The notes: a model not told the origin generated them from the sequence alone. Shown: positions 1-11,480, numbered from the stretch's first letter. The stretch is DNA of 64,000 nt from Megalopta genalis (GCF_051020955.1 NC_135029.1:3620001-3684000); one strand, 5' to 3'. Translations and numbers: made by a program.

Positions 1-819
1 AGCTGCATCTAATAAATTAGTACATTATTTATGTTTAAGATTAGTCACAATCATCAATGCTTAATGCTTAACGTGTAAGGATTTTAATGTCTATTGTGTT
101 GCGTAAATACGTAGGATTTGTATTCTAATAATAATAGAATGTTTCATGAACTAACCAAGGCCAATTATCTTTCACTATATGTTTCACAATTATCTTTCGC
201 TACATGAATACGCACCATTGCATTCAAATCATATCTTAGACTTGGTTCCAATTTGATCGTCAAAGGAAAATCACCATCATTCGATTTGACATGATCAAAG
301 CGTCTCGGGTATGCAAAACACAAATCTCTTTAATTTAGAGTATCCATGTATGTCATGAATAGATCGCGAATTTGATGAATTTATGAAAAAATTAGTACTT
401 GCAATTCGAAGCAGTAGATGCACATTGAAAGTGTTCAAGAATGCCAGTGTATTAGTTTCAGCTTAACCGAATGATTAAAAAAGTTTGCAATGCGTCAACG
501 TAAATTTACTTGCACTTACTAATTTGGAAATATGCGATATTTACTGAAACAATAACTGGCAGTAAGAAACGTGCTTTCAGTTATTTTGCAACTGATGCTA
601 GAGAGCAATTTCTATTTTGCATGTAAATCCACAGTCTAGTCACAAGAGTGATCGTTGAGGGGTCAAAGTTCACCACGTATAGTACCGCTAAGAATGCAAC
701 ATGTATTAATCTGTAAACGCGAAATAGCAGAGTACGTGGCGGCATTAAATCATGCCGCGATATGTTGGGAACTGTATCAAATCCAAATTGTTAACATTTC
801 TGGTTCTCGACACACGCTG
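1..819. other. AT-rich gene-free stretch
   Basis: No recognisable gene. The only structured signal is a solo terminus of a dispersed repeat at 613-642 (core TCCACAGTCTAGTCA after ATTTTGCATG), which recurs almost unchanged at 12403-12432. The rest is AT-rich DNA with stops in all frames. Confidence 0.6.
613..642 (+). repeat. solo terminus of CTGCGGATT-type dispersed repeat
   Basis: The segment reads TATTTTGCATG then TAAATCCACAGTCTAGTCA. The copy at 12403-12432 differs at only a few positions, and related ends occur at 12195-12220, 8163-8184 and 24803-24826. No matching inverted end is visible nearby, so it is a fragment or a decayed copy. Confidence 0.5.
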
Positions 820-1260
820 GCCCACGATTAATCGTCGTTTTCAAATCCGCGAAATGAATTAACGTGGTCGCTGTATCGCGAAATCGTTATTAGCTTCTAT
901 CGTGTAGAGTAGAACGGTGCGCATACGAGTAATTGTGCATTACATGGTAATCACGCGGGCACGGCGTACGCGAGGCTATCAATTGGGAGTAAATCCGTGA
1001 AAGCCATTATTACATATCGTGAAATCGTTTATCCTAACCGATTCGTTCCGCCTATAACTCCCTACCCAGCCGACCCCGGTATAACAATTACACGTGGCTG
1101 TTGCGAATAAAAGATCTACATCGGCCAGGATGCCTGTGCAGAAATGTTTCGCGCGCGCGCAAAGAATCGCTAACGGGAAGCCAGCAGGTCTACTTTTACA
1201 AGGATCGTGTCCCGCCGCACATTGGTACAGAGACTAATAATTCAAAACGGTTGCGGATTA
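820..1260. other. GC-richer, CpG-containing block without clear gene
   Basis: This block is richer in CG dinucleotides than its flanks (for example GCGCGCGCGC near 1150) and holds several ATTA/TAAT-type homeodomain-like cores. No convincing coding frame is present. It could be a regulatory element or an untranslated exon; nothing in the sequence decides. Confidence 0.3.
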
Positions 1261-1652
1261 AAGAAACGGACTGAATGTTAGATACTTATTTATTAATTTA
1301 TTGGTAATCAATGGAACGAGTCCTGAAATACTCGAGTGACCTCCTTCACGGACTACGGAAAACCATTAGGGGGCTCAGACTCGAAATCGATTGTTTCTAC
1401 GAGTTATTAATCGATGGTCGATTGGTGTACGAGGATCATCTGGAATGAACTTACTTAATTGGTTTGCTCGAGTTCGAAATAGCTTTTTCTTCTGTTGCAG
1501 CACTAACGATTCATGCCCAGTTGTCCTGCACTGTATCGTTACGATACTATCGGTGAAATAAATGCTCGAGTATTTAATTCAATTCTATCTTACACGGATT
1601 CTGTTTTTTTTTAAACTGATATTCGAGTAGCGATCGTGGTATCGCGGACCTT
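1261..1652. other. gene-free stretch
   Basis: AT-rich spacer with stops in all frames between the GC-richer block and the long palindrome. I see nothing identifiable in it. Confidence 0.5.
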
Positions 1653-2060
1653 TATAGAAAATAAAAAAGTTTGTATTTCAATTGTTACGATGAGAAATAA
1701 AATGGAAAGTTACGCTTACCGACTAAAGCTAAGAAACATGTCACACAGATGTATGCAGGAGTGTCGATCGTATGTGCTTATAACCGAACATCGGAAAATT
1801 ATCATATATATATATATATTTTATATTTTTATCATATATATATTTATATATTTTATTTCTCGTCGTAACAATTGAAATACAATTGAAATACAAACTTATA
1901 TATATATATGATAATTTTCCGATGTTCGGTTATAAGTACATACGATCGACACTCCTGCATACATCTGTGTGACATGTTTCTTAGCTTTAGTCGGTAAGTG
2001 TAACTTTCCATTTTATTTCTCGTCGTAACAATTGAAATACAAACTTTTTTATTTTCTATA
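1653..2060. repeat. long inverted repeat (palindromic foldback)
   Basis: Two arms of about 163 bp (1653-1815 and 1898-2060) are inverted copies with only about three differences, all transitions (for example GATGAG against GACGAG, and TACGCTTACC against TACACTTACC). They surround a roughly 80-bp AT-rich spacer. The spacer itself contains a partial extra copy of the outer arm sequence (TTTCTCGTCGTAACAATTG), with an 11-bp internal duplication of AATTGAAATAC. A small frame at 1636-1875 is a by-product of one arm. If transcribed, the locus would give a long, nearly perfect hairpin RNA. It may be a foldback element, an endo-siRNA source or an amplification/assembly product. Confidence 0.85.
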
Positions 2061-2611
2061 TATATATATATATGTGTGTGTGTGATTTATCCTTTTAAAT
2101 CTTATATTTTTTATAACATATTCAAATTTAACAACCTTACAAACATATGAGTGCCCAATTTTCATAAGTATTTTACCAAGTTACGAAATTTGGCAAACTT
2201 TTCAGGAGAAGATATCATTGTGTGATTTAAAATGTGTTAAAATAGGGATCAAACTACTGATTAAAAAACGTAAAAAATTAGTACAACGTTACCAAATAAT
2301 CGCGAACAGTATCAAAGGGGTTGAGACACGGAGGAAGAAAGAGATCAGAAAAATCAGCCGCGTGATTCGGAACGCGGCGGAGCTCCGAACAGAAAGACAC
2401 ATTCACTCGTGAAACAGCGTTCTCGGTGCTCGAGACCCGAGGGCCAGATAATGTCGGAGGTAAGGTAAAACTACCTATTATGGAACGCTTTTCAGAGGGT
2501 ATCAGATTATCATCGATTTTATTGCAACTTAAAAGTGTTATTGTTGAATATTTATACTACTTTCGATAGATCGGTGTTTCTAGATAACGTAATCAACGTT
2601 GAAATATTTAT
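2061..2611. other. gene-free stretch
   Basis: A (TG)n patch near 2072-2083 is followed by AT-rich DNA. A lysine/arginine-rich 64-codon frame at 2218-2412 has no recognisable motif and is probably chance. Confidence 0.5.
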
Positions 2612-2615
2612 TTAA

Positions 2616-2840
2616 CCCTTTGCGCTCGAGGCTATTGTAATTCCAAAGTGAAGACATTTGTTTCAGCCTACAGTATGGTAGGCTTTGGTATGATCGTTTT
2701 TATTTGGCACATATAAAATTGTGTATGCTTATATTTGACAATTTATCGAATACAGACGAATTTCATCATGTGAAAATTCTGTTGAAAACAGTGTAGCAAT
2801 TTCTAGCGTCGCCTTAGAGTCGCCGCTCGAACGCAAAGTG
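2616..2840 (+). mobile_element. TTAA-flanked MITE, family B copy 1
   Basis: 225-bp element between TTAA at 2612-2615 and 2841-2844. The ends are imperfect inverted repeats: left CCCTTTGCGCTCGAGG, right (reverse complement) CACTTTGCGTTCGAGC. The left 50 bp match the inverted right end of the 46300-46507 element (CTCGAGGCTATT, then ATTCCAA and GACATTTGTTTCA), and the right end matches that element's left end (TCT.AGGCGAC.CTA). The two are diverged copies of one family. TTAA targets suggest mobilisation by a piggyBac-type transposase. No coding capacity. Confidence 0.75.
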
Positions 2841-2898
2841 TTAATATGTCTAGGAAATAATACCACCAGTAAAATAGTAAAGCGTGTATACCTATTAA

Positions 2899-3180
2899 CC
2901 CTAGAAAGATAACCATATGACAACGTACGTAAAAGATAACCATACGCTTCAGAGGCGTATGCTTTTCTAAGGCGTCAATTTTATACTAACAATGGATATT
3001 TATTTAAGTTAATCTAGTCATTTTAAAGGTTTGGCATTATTGTAAAAATAAAATGCATTTATATTATATTTTTTTATATTTTAAGTAATTTTAAACTTAA
3101 ATCACTAGACCTCTATGAAAAATTAACAAAAATCAACAGTCTTCGCAGGCGCCTCTGCGACGTAGGTTATCTTTCTCGGG
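2899..3180 (+). mobile_element. piggyBac-like MITE, copy 1
   Basis: 282-bp element between TTAA at 2895-2898 and 3181-3184. Left end CCCTAGAAAGATAACC; right end, read inverted, CCCGAGAAAGATAACC (one mismatch in 16). The tract AAAGATAACCATA is directly repeated inside the left end, and a GC-rich near-palindrome, CGCAGGCGCCTCTGCG, lies inside the right end. No open frame. The CCCTAGAAAGATA terminus and TTAA target are hallmarks of the piggyBac superfamily, so I infer trans-mobilisation by a piggyBac transposase encoded elsewhere. This copy differs from the others at AGGCGTATGC (AGGCGCATGC in the rest). Confidence 0.93.
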
Positions 3181-3184
3181 TTAA

Positions 3185-3439
3185 GAACACCGTTTTCATG
3201 CTATATCATCGTGTTCCGTACTGAATATCTTTATTTTGGAAAGCTCGTTTGAAATGCCCGTTCCAAAATAGGGACATTGAATATGAAACACGGATGCCAA
3301 GTGTTCCATAAATATGAACAATGACAAACTTGAAATGCATGATATTGAACAGCATGCGTAGAAACACCCGTATTCGAATAAACGTTTCTATCGTATTATT
3401 TGTATATATAATTTATCCACTTTTCACTGTATTATTCGC
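3185..3439. other. AT-rich spacer
   Basis: AT-rich DNA with no identifiable feature. An 87-codon frame starting at 3321 runs from here into the following island and resembles nothing I know. Confidence 0.45.
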
Positions 3440-4064
3440 GCTGCTGTTTCAACAAGGGGCCACGATCGAGCAGTGTTTCATATCAGGTTACCATAATCCA
3501 CGCGTTCCTTCAGTTCGAACGGAGGGGGTGATAACCGCGTTCTTGTGCCGAACACACAGGGCGGCAGAGGGGCGAGCCTCGTAAGGGTTGAATCGGCTGA
3601 ATGCACCGCGCGAAGAATGGGACAAGCGCAGGAAAAGCGTCAACGATCAGCGTGATGCCACGCATGATTGTCGTTCGGAAAACGTTCGAGAGACCCGTGG
3701 CTGTGCCTGGGCGCAGTTCTCACACTCGCGGGGCAATCTTTCACATTCTGCGCATACTTGCGCCCACCCAGGCCATTCTGGCAGATAGGTGGTATAACCG
3801 AGAGGCGAGCCTCGAGCCGAGTCAAGTTCGAGCTGCATCGTAGAAGCCTTGGCAGTTTCGCGGAAGCAACAAGCTGTTTATAGCTGCTCCTTGCGCTCCT
3901 CCCGTATCGTCCGTTCCCCTCTGCTCCCCCTTTGGCCCCCCTCGTTCGCTTCTACGGCCGGCGGACAATGCCTGTGTTGTTGTTGTTGCTGTTGCTCTTT
4001 ACGCGCAACGTCTTCACGGATCGGTCCTCGTGCACCGACATACTGTGTCTCTCTTTCCCACTTT

Positions 4065-4111
<47 letters not shown>

Positions 4112-4560
4112 TCTCGTTCTACCAGGCAGGGTACGTTTCAGCGAAAGAGAACGAGGGTAGAAAGTAAGGAAGACGGAGTGTCAGGGTTGCAGGAGGTGGC
4201 GAGCGGAGGGGAGGGATCACGAGGGAGCCCTCCAGGGAGTAACCTTCGGCGCGAACAGCGTGCCAAGTGGCTGTTTACATCAATTTTATCGCCGATTCCT
4301 GAACCCCGCTGTCGGGACAGATTTCACGCGCTCGCATCTCGTCGCGTCGCATAAATCGTCGTGCACGCGCGCGCTCCTGCGTGCGCTTCGTGATAGGAGT
4401 CAAGGTGGAACATGGTATAATCGCGGTGCACTAATTACCTGTTAAACAGGTGTTCCACAGTTTTGGGCTCGGAGAGTCGAATTTGATATTTTATAGCTTT
4501 TTAGGGTGCTTGCTGTCGGTCATACGCGTGCCGTGGAAGCAATTACGATCGGAGAAGGAA
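3440..4560. other. GC/CpG-rich island with (CT)n tract
   Basis: GC-rich block containing a long (CT)n run at 4069-4102, CTG-type runs near 3975-3995 and CpG clusters around 4320-4385. Several overlapping short frames are open on both strands (for example 3849-4160 and 3932-4354), which is expected of a pyrimidine-rich strand poor in stop codons. No protein family is recognisable. Promoter, untranslated exon or conserved non-coding DNA are all possible. Confidence 0.4.
4069..4102 (+). repeat. (CT)n microsatellite
   Basis: Uninterrupted CT dinucleotide run inside the GC-rich island, followed by a TTTCTCG-rich tail. Confidence 0.9.
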
Positions 4561-5547
4561 TCACAGAGTTTAGTGAATTGTTTGTGTGGAGATATTTTTT
4601 AGCCTTTGGACTACCGGCATGACGCCATATGGAATCACTGATATTGTTCCGCATTTTGCTGAGTAGGTATCTTTCATCTGACTCGTGCGAGAGAAAAGAT
4701 ATTTAGAAAATCATTTGGTTGTTAGAAAGAGAAAGAGATAGACTACACCATAAATACTTCTTTTCACAAATCAAGTCAGATGAAAGAGAACTGCGTATTC
4801 GAAAAAAATATGGTACAATGTTAATGAGTTTATGTGGCATCATGTTGGCAGTTTAGAGTTTAAAACTCGTGAGATTCTACAGGAGTCAAATCTTCTTCAG
4901 CCATTTAATTATACAGATTTAAAAGAGACACGCCTACTTCAATTTAATAGGTATATTTATTTAAACACACTTTACCCAGTTAGCCGGTTTTGACGAGTAT
5001 ACTCGTCTCGAAGACTGCATTTATTTGAATAAGAAAAGATATCATCCGAACATGTTGTATTATGAAGACTGTACCCGTTAAAAACATCTAACTGGTTCTG
5101 AGTAAAGACATAAATGTTAGTAATAAAACTATATAAAATAAAACAGTCATTTCGTTACAACTTGATTCTGTATTGTAACAGTCGCATATCAACTTTCCAA
5201 AGTGATTGCAACAGCAACGGGGTTAATAGCCAACAAACGCTCATAATTGATTGTAAATATATTTAAATGGAATAAAAAATTAAATACGTGTTTGTTGACC
5301 CCGATTCTGAATCTTATGCAAAAGAGATCGAATTAAATTTATGGAGTCAACAAGTTGTTAGTAGCGTTATAAAGTGTAGCGTGATATTCAAGAAATCTAT
5401 GATTTTCTAATGGCGAATTTGGAGAAAGGGATTTGTTGCAGTTCGAAAAATATTCTAATCTCAAGAATATGCTTTTAAAAGACTTTTTGGATATTTCAAG
5501 TTGTAATGAAGTCGTAGACACTTGAATCAACGGAGTATTATTGCATA
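4561..5547. other. AT-rich stretch with short palindrome
   Basis: No gene is recognisable. A perfect 16-bp palindrome, GACGAGTATACTCGTC, lies at 4992-5007 beside CCCAGTTAGCCGG. ACCAGTTAG occurs inverted near 5090, so this may be a decayed miniature element. The 63-codon minus-strand frame at 5339-5530 has no known motif. Confidence 0.45.
4992..5007. repeat. perfect 16-bp palindrome
   Basis: GACGAGTATACTCGTC equals its own reverse complement. It follows CAGTTAGCCGGTTTT. It could be the core of a dispersed element or a dyad protein-binding site. Confidence 0.6.
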
Positions 5548-5551
5548 TTAA

Positions 5552-5620
5552 CCCTTTGCATTCGGAGAATTTTCTCGGATCACATATGGAGAACTCGGAC
5601 GTATTTATTTACGAAGTAGT
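5552..5620 (+). mobile_element. solo end of TTAA MITE family B (fragment)
   Basis: TTAA at 5548-5551 is followed by CCCTTTGCATTCGGAG, which resembles the left end of the 2616 element (CCCTTTGCGCTCGAGG). No inverted partner is visible downstream, so the far end is lost or too diverged. The right limit is approximate. Confidence 0.4.
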
Positions 5621-7503
5621 TAATAACGTTTCGGGAAACATATAAAATGCTATAACGTTGGGTGCAATTAGTCCGTTAATATGGAACTTGAGAAAAAATG
5701 TACCGATACAGATTTTACGAAACAAAAATTGTTGACTCTTAAAGTAGCATAATTAGCAGCAATTTTGTTATGTCCTCTGAGAGGCAACATCCGATTGTAA
5801 ATGATGAAACTGACTAATTGATTTCTTATTTATTTATGTGTCACTCTGCACTGTTTGGAATATTCTGCTTTTGTTTCCTTCAAGTGATGCCAGCAATGAC
5901 CCGCATTCTTCTATCTCCATGTAGATATTTTTTAATTATTCTGACAAGAAAAAAGATGTTTGTGTTTCTAAAAAAATTGTATAACGTATAAAATTAGTAT
6001 GTTTTTCACTGTATATTAAAATTTGCTTGTTTCAACCTGTGCATCTCGAATGCTATTGTTCTTCTTACACATAGTTCTTAGAAATATCAGGACACAAATG
6101 TATAACACGACAAGTTCGATTAAAATGAATCAAAAAGGAAATCGTATTATGTTTGCTTTATGCTAGTATTTGAACGCGATCGGTAATTATAAAGTATTTT
6201 CCAGCCATGAGGGTTAGATTGTCGCACTGTGTGGTAACTTTGCTCTAGACTCTAGACGGTGGGCTCGGAACGGACCCCTAAATACATATACTATAATATA
6301 TGCTAGAACGAACGAGGTTGGAGAACCATTTCTGTTCGTTCTAGCAAACCTCGGTGTATGCAGAACCGTGTCTGGAACCGTGCTGTAACCGAAGAGGGAG
6401 CGATATTCCATGGAAAAGTGTGTCGAGAGTATGGCATTAAATTCTTGAGCATCATATTTCACTTCTGCTATGGTCGCATTAGGATGCAATCAAATATGAA
6501 GATCAAAACTAATTCTTGAACCAAATTAAATGGAGCATACCGTTTCACGGGAAAGAAGAGCAAGCTATTTCAAGCTTCAGTACTTTATCTTGACCAGAAG
6601 AATAACTGCTGGACAAAGTCGGATTATCTCTTTCGTTCTAATTTCTTCAAACAATTCTGAAACGGTCTTACATGTGGGAGTTACCGAAACACGTATCGAG
6701 GAATATTCCTCGATTTTTTAGTAGATAATTGGAAACGATAAATAAGGATACTTATTGTGCAAAATATAAAACGATCGATGTGTTTGTTCTTGATTTATTT
6801 TTCCTAAGTCTTTAGTCACATTTTTATTTTGTCACTTTCTTCTGACTATATCATGATTTCGCAAATACTCTTCGTGTAAACAATAATTGATAAAACTACG
6901 CAATTGAAGCGTATATTCACTTATGATACGGAAGGGCATTACTTACTATTTTTCTTCAATATGAGATTAAAAATGATCAAACATTTCTCACGTCAACGTG
7001 AGAGTATATTTTCATCGAGAATTGTATTATTAGATAACGATTTGATATAAATACGCTTTAACCACCTGATCCATAAAAGCGTTCGATAGTGTATTTACAA
7101 ATACTTTTTTTCTGTTATAAATATTTTATCACACCAATCCACGCCATACTTAGTCCCTGTTGGCAAATCGCCACATTGCATGACACATTGAAGAACACGA
7201 TTTAAATCTGACGCATTCTTTCCCGGAAAATGTTTTCACTTTTGGCCAGTTGCCCTCGTTCAATTCATTATACTAGTCATGTTTTGTTTTCCATCTGAGA
7301 AGAGTCGTACAACTTGGTAGGTCATATTTTGGGATGCAGTATGATACTTCGAATTATTGAGAATATAGGTAATCAAGATCTTGAATGATCGAGACGACGA
7401 ATAGTTAAGGCTAGCTTTGCAAATTCAAATCTTTTAATACATTGCAATGCATTTTATTCATGAAATATTAACAAAATATGAAGAAGGAGAAACGTTGACT
7501 TCT
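5621..7503. other. AT-rich gene-free stretch
   Basis: No coding signal is convincing. A slightly GC-richer patch at 6200-6500 holds a 91-codon minus-strand frame (6214-6489) with no known motif and a 13-bp perfect stem hairpin at 6301-6346. The remainder is AT-rich spacer. Confidence 0.5.
6301..6346. repeat. short hairpin, 13-bp perfect stem
   Basis: TGCTAGAACGAAC at 6301-6313 is the exact reverse complement of GTTCGTTCTAGCA at 6334-6346, with a 20-nt loop. GAGGTT and AACCTC next to the arms could extend pairing in an alternative register. Confidence 0.6.
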
Positions 7504-7507
7504 TTAA

Positions 7508-7789
7508 CCCTAGAAAGATAACCATATGACAACGTACGTAAAAGATAACCATACGCTTCAGAGGCGCATGCTTTTCTAAGGCGTCAATTTTATACTAACA
7601 ATGGATATTTATTTAAGTTAATCTAGTCATTTTAAAGGTTTGGCATTATTGTCAAAATAAAATGCATTTATATTATATTTTTTTATATTTTAAGTAATTT
7701 TAAACTTAAATCACTAGACCTCTATGAAAAATTAACAAAAATCAACAGTCTTCGCAGGCGCCTCTGCGACGTAGGTTATCTTTCTCGGG
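7508..7789 (+). mobile_element. piggyBac-like MITE, copy 2
   Basis: 282 bp between TTAA at 7504-7507 and 7790-7793, with the same termini as copy 1 (CCCTAGAAAGATAACC and inverted CCCGAGAAAGATAACC). It carries the variant TTGTCAAAATAAAATG in the middle, shared only with copy 6 at 49180, so those two are probably closest relatives. Confidence 0.93.
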
Positions 7790-7807
7790 TTAATATCAAA
7801 GACTAAA

Positions 7808-7925
7808 ACGCGGATCTCCATGCAAAATAAGCATTCTTTGCATCGATTGCAAGAAACTGGGGTCAGATGCAAATATTTTTCTTTCTTTAATTATTGTAAT
7901 ATGTAAAAAGCGATATATTGACAAA
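7808..7925 (+). repeat. fragment of CTGCGGATT repeat family (C)
   Basis: GCGGATCTCCATGCAAAATAA followed by TTGCAAGAAACTGGGGTCAG parallels the neighbouring element at 7984-8184 (GCGGATATTTATGTAAAATAA, then TTGCAAGACAATAGAAGCCAG). It is a truncated copy lying just downstream of piggyBac-like copy 2. The right limit is approximate. Confidence 0.5.
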
Positions 7926-7983
7926 TATTCTAAAATTCATTCAATTTCTTCACTGTATCATATTTTAAAAAAATGCAAAATCA

Positions 7984-8184
7984 GTGGACTGCGGATATTT
8001 ATGTAAAATAAAAAATGTCTCAATGCATTGCAAGACAATAGAAGCCAGGTGCAATTTTTGTTCTTTTTCAAATAATTTTCTCAGATGAAATTAATACATT
8101 AATATTCTCAGTTCCTTCCAATCCTTTTACTATTTTATATTTTACCTACTAATGTTTACCATAAATGCATAAAATCCGCTGACT
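7984..8184 (+). mobile_element. MITE family C, about 200 bp
   Basis: The left end GTGGACTGCGGATATTTATG and the inverted right end TTAGTCAGCGGATTTTATGC form an imperfect terminal inverted repeat. A second copy with equivalent ends lies at 24648-24826, and solo ends occur elsewhere in the window. There is no coding capacity. The target-site duplication is not clear, so the superfamily is unassigned. Confidence 0.55.
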
Positions 8185-9699
8185 AATAATCAATTAGATC
8201 GTCAGTAAATGATAACGTATCATAAAATTAGTTTGGTTTCTTTTTTCAAAAAAATGTAAGATTACAGTAAGCGACAAAAAGTATCTACTGTGTTTATAAA
8301 TATTTTAATCCGATGGTGTTATCTCGAAACTATATTCCCTGAACATTTCACTTAAAAATTGATAAAATTAATGAAGTTATGGCATGTAATAGACGTCTAT
8401 TCCAGCGATGCCGATAATGGTGTTTGAAGCTTTAGCAGCGTGTTTCTCGAAAAGGTGTCCGTAAAATCGGTAACCAATATTTCTCTTAAATTAATTAAGT
8501 GATTCGAACAAAATATGTCAGATACATTCTTAATAGAATGATCTAATTTTTGTCTTTTCAATCAAGTTAATTAGTAAACTAATATTGACATTTAGAGAGA
8601 GAAATTTTGATGATAAAAATATTGTTTTAACCATGTGTAAAAACGAATTTCTAAAACAATAAACTATAAAATTAATTAGAATCAATAATAACCTTAAAAT
8701 ATATAGTAATCAAGTTACATATAATCATTGATCTGATTTAACTCTTGAATTAATTTTAGTTAAATTGTCGCATTATTTTAAACAGATGCGTTAATATTTC
8801 AATTTAATATAATTATAAATGTAAATGATGATATTTTAACTTATCAGAGTTATCTGTTTTCTTTTTTTTAAATTGACTGTCTACTAGTTTCTAATCCCTT
8901 CATTACCTTTTTATAATCACTGATGGTCGTCGATAGCTTAAAGATGTAAAATTATAATGTCGTTCGAAAACTTGTTCGTTCTTTCCCGAGAAAATGAAAG
9001 ACGATTTTTTAATGTTTAAAGTGAAAAAAGCTTTTCACATTCTTCTCGTAGTTTTGAAATCTTATGCTCGTAGAAGTCCTGTTTTTTATTGGCAAAATAC
9101 TGAATCAAGTGCAAGAAAACGTCTTTCCAAACGACCCAATATAATTAACAAATTACAGTAGAAAATTACAGTAAAAAATTATATTCATTTTCAGGTTAGG
9201 GACGAATCCCTAATATAAAAAATCGAAATGGTCAACGACGCCCAGTGTGTTAAATGTGTTTCAGAAGTTACAGATTTCTTAAAGCATTCAATTATGTCTT
9301 CAATAAATACAATGCTCTCTGCTCTGCACATCGATTTCAACGAATATTTAGTAACCAATGCACAACGAAACAAAAGTATCTTGTTAATTAAAAAGGTCCT
9401 CATTCGAGTCAGCAGAGAATGATCTTCCAACTCTTCCCTTACAATCGGCGCTGCTCCAAGCCAGATCGGAAAACATCTTACAGATTAATTGCAAGGATAA
9501 CATCGTTACTCCGTAGCTACACGTCTCACCGATGGTACGCTAAAACCGTTCCCGACCGAAATGCGAGGGAAATTTTTAATCTTGTTAGTCCCGATGCTCC
9601 TGGCTCAATCGTGACCTATATAATCGACGAACATTTCAAGCGGTTGCGGTAAATATGTACAACATTCTGCAACCCAACCGAATTATTCCGTCTCGGATA
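8185..9699. other. AT-rich gene-free stretch
   Basis: AT-rich spacer with runs of ATTAAT and A/T homopolymers. Short overlapping frames near 9191-9652 have no recognisable motif. I see no repeat with clear ends. Confidence 0.5.
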
Positions 9700-11480
9700 T
9701 AGAAAACACGGACGCACACGTCCTTCTACGCGAACCATCGAATAGAATATTTATCTGCAGCTTCTGTAGAATGAGCGTGTGCCCGAAAAAGAGAAAGGAA
9801 AAAGAGAGGGAGAGAAAGAGACAGAGGGAGAGAGAGAGAGAGAGAGAGAGAGAAAGGGAGAGAGAAAGAAAGACAGAGGCAGATACTTCGCGGCAGCTGG
9901 TCTCGCAAGCCTTATAAAAGATAGAGCCTGGCCTCGCGAGCACGAAGTAGACAGGGACGGAGACAGATCGTGGATTATTAGTCGCAAAGGAATTCGTCCC
10001 CGAAAGGATGAAGCCACCAGACACGACAATCAAAATCCTTCCCCGAAACTTTATCGATCGCGCGCGCGCCTCGCGTGATTCATGTACTCGACATGCAATT
10101 CCAGATCACCCTTGCGGAGTGTCCAGATAACAGAGGGACATGTCCTCGGCGTGGCGGCCGGAGGAGCATGCACCGATGACCAGGAAAGATGATAAAGGGA
10201 GACGAAAGGATCGAGGGAAACCGCGACGGAGGGAGCGAGAGGGCCGGCAAGAGTTTGGTATACGCTCGCATCGGCCGCAACCCGTTGCATCCCTCTATCT
10301 CCAGCTAGTCACTCTCTCTCCCCCCCGCGGCCGGAGCTTCTGCCCAACCCCGCGCGGCTGCCCGGCCGTTCGTCCTGGTGTACACACCAGCGTTGCTGGC
10401 GGATAGAGGGTTGCTCGGGAGCCGATCTGGGACGTGTGCTGGGCAGAGGCGAATACGAAGGTGGCCGCGTAGCGGGGTAGGTAAGTCGTAAGACGGTGAA
10501 GCGGTAGTTGGAACGAGAGCCAGAACGAGGGCTGGTGGCACGGAGAAAGACGGAAAGACGTACAGATATACATGCACACGGTACATATAATAGAGAGACA
10601 GAGAAATGGCGGGAAGAGAAGAGGGACGCTGCCGATGAGACGAGCGAGCTGAAGCGAGACGGTGTTCGAAAGACGGCATGGGGATCCGCGGTAAGAGACG
10701 GACAAGGAGGCCAGCCAGCTCGAAGGATGAACGGGAGAAGGAAAGGAGGAGTTGAAGTAGGTGGAGAGAGCGGGTCGGCGGAGTAGGAGGGCGAGGTGGA
10801 GGAGGAGGTGGAGGAGCTGGAGGTTCGGGTAAGAGAGCGAAGGGAGTACCGTTAATTCCCCGATACAATGCTCATATCACCTTCCCCTCTCCCTGACCAC
10901 CCACCGCCGCCACCTTCGAATCGTCCCTCCCACCTTGCAGGTTCGCCTCGCGGACGTTCCTTGTCTTACTGGCAAACTTAATCGATATTTCACAGTTTCT
11001 TACCCCCTCCGGACCCTGATCTGGCATCCTTTGCCTCCCCGGGTCCTTAGGCCACCTCTCCCTCCAGCTCAGCCGCTCTTCGTGTCCGGCCGCAGAAGGC
11101 ACGAGAAGGAGAACGATACCGTTCGCCCAACAGAGACGGGGCCAGGCATCTTCCTTCCCTCCAATCGCACTTCCGAGAGAGCAGCATGGGGCAGCGCCGT
11201 AGCGCGCGGCTGCTGCCTGCGGGAACGCTGTGTACGAGTTGCAAATATCTATCTGCATATTGTATTACACGTCACGATAATGTACGCCCCCGGCTAGGAC
11301 CTTCCTACCACCCTCTACCCCGCCGAGCGGCTCCTTTTTCTCCCTCCAGTTTCCTTATCTGTCTCTTGCTCGTATCTTTCGGTGCTCCTCTTTCTTTTGT
11401 CCAGCCTCGCTTCCTTACCCTACCCCAGCGATAGCAATTAGCTCCGGTACTTCTGTTAATAAGCTCGTCGTCATTCCTTG
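9700..11480. other. large GC-rich island with (AG)n tract, possible promoter or 5' exon
   Basis: Starts with a polypurine tract containing (AG)n at 9828-9852 and goes on to CpG-rich DNA. TATAAAAG lies at 9913-9920, and a strong splice-donor-like TAG/GTAAGTC occurs near 10480, so a first untranslated exon is conceivable. Long frames on the minus strand (10305-10868, 10295-10705) are proline/serine/leucine-rich and follow polypyrimidine composition; frames are also open on the plus strand. I do not call a protein here. Confidence 0.35.
9828..9852 (+). repeat. (AG)n microsatellite
   Basis: AG dinucleotide run within a longer polypurine tract (about 9779-9890). Confidence 0.85.

Noticed and set aside
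9683..10078. Frames with (SL)n or (RE)n repeats
   Set aside because: They translate (CT)n/(AG)n microsatellite DNA.
10295..10868. 136- and 187-codon minus-strand frames, proline-rich
   Set aside because: Two overlapping frames on the same pyrimidine-rich strand are both long, which points to composition, not coding.
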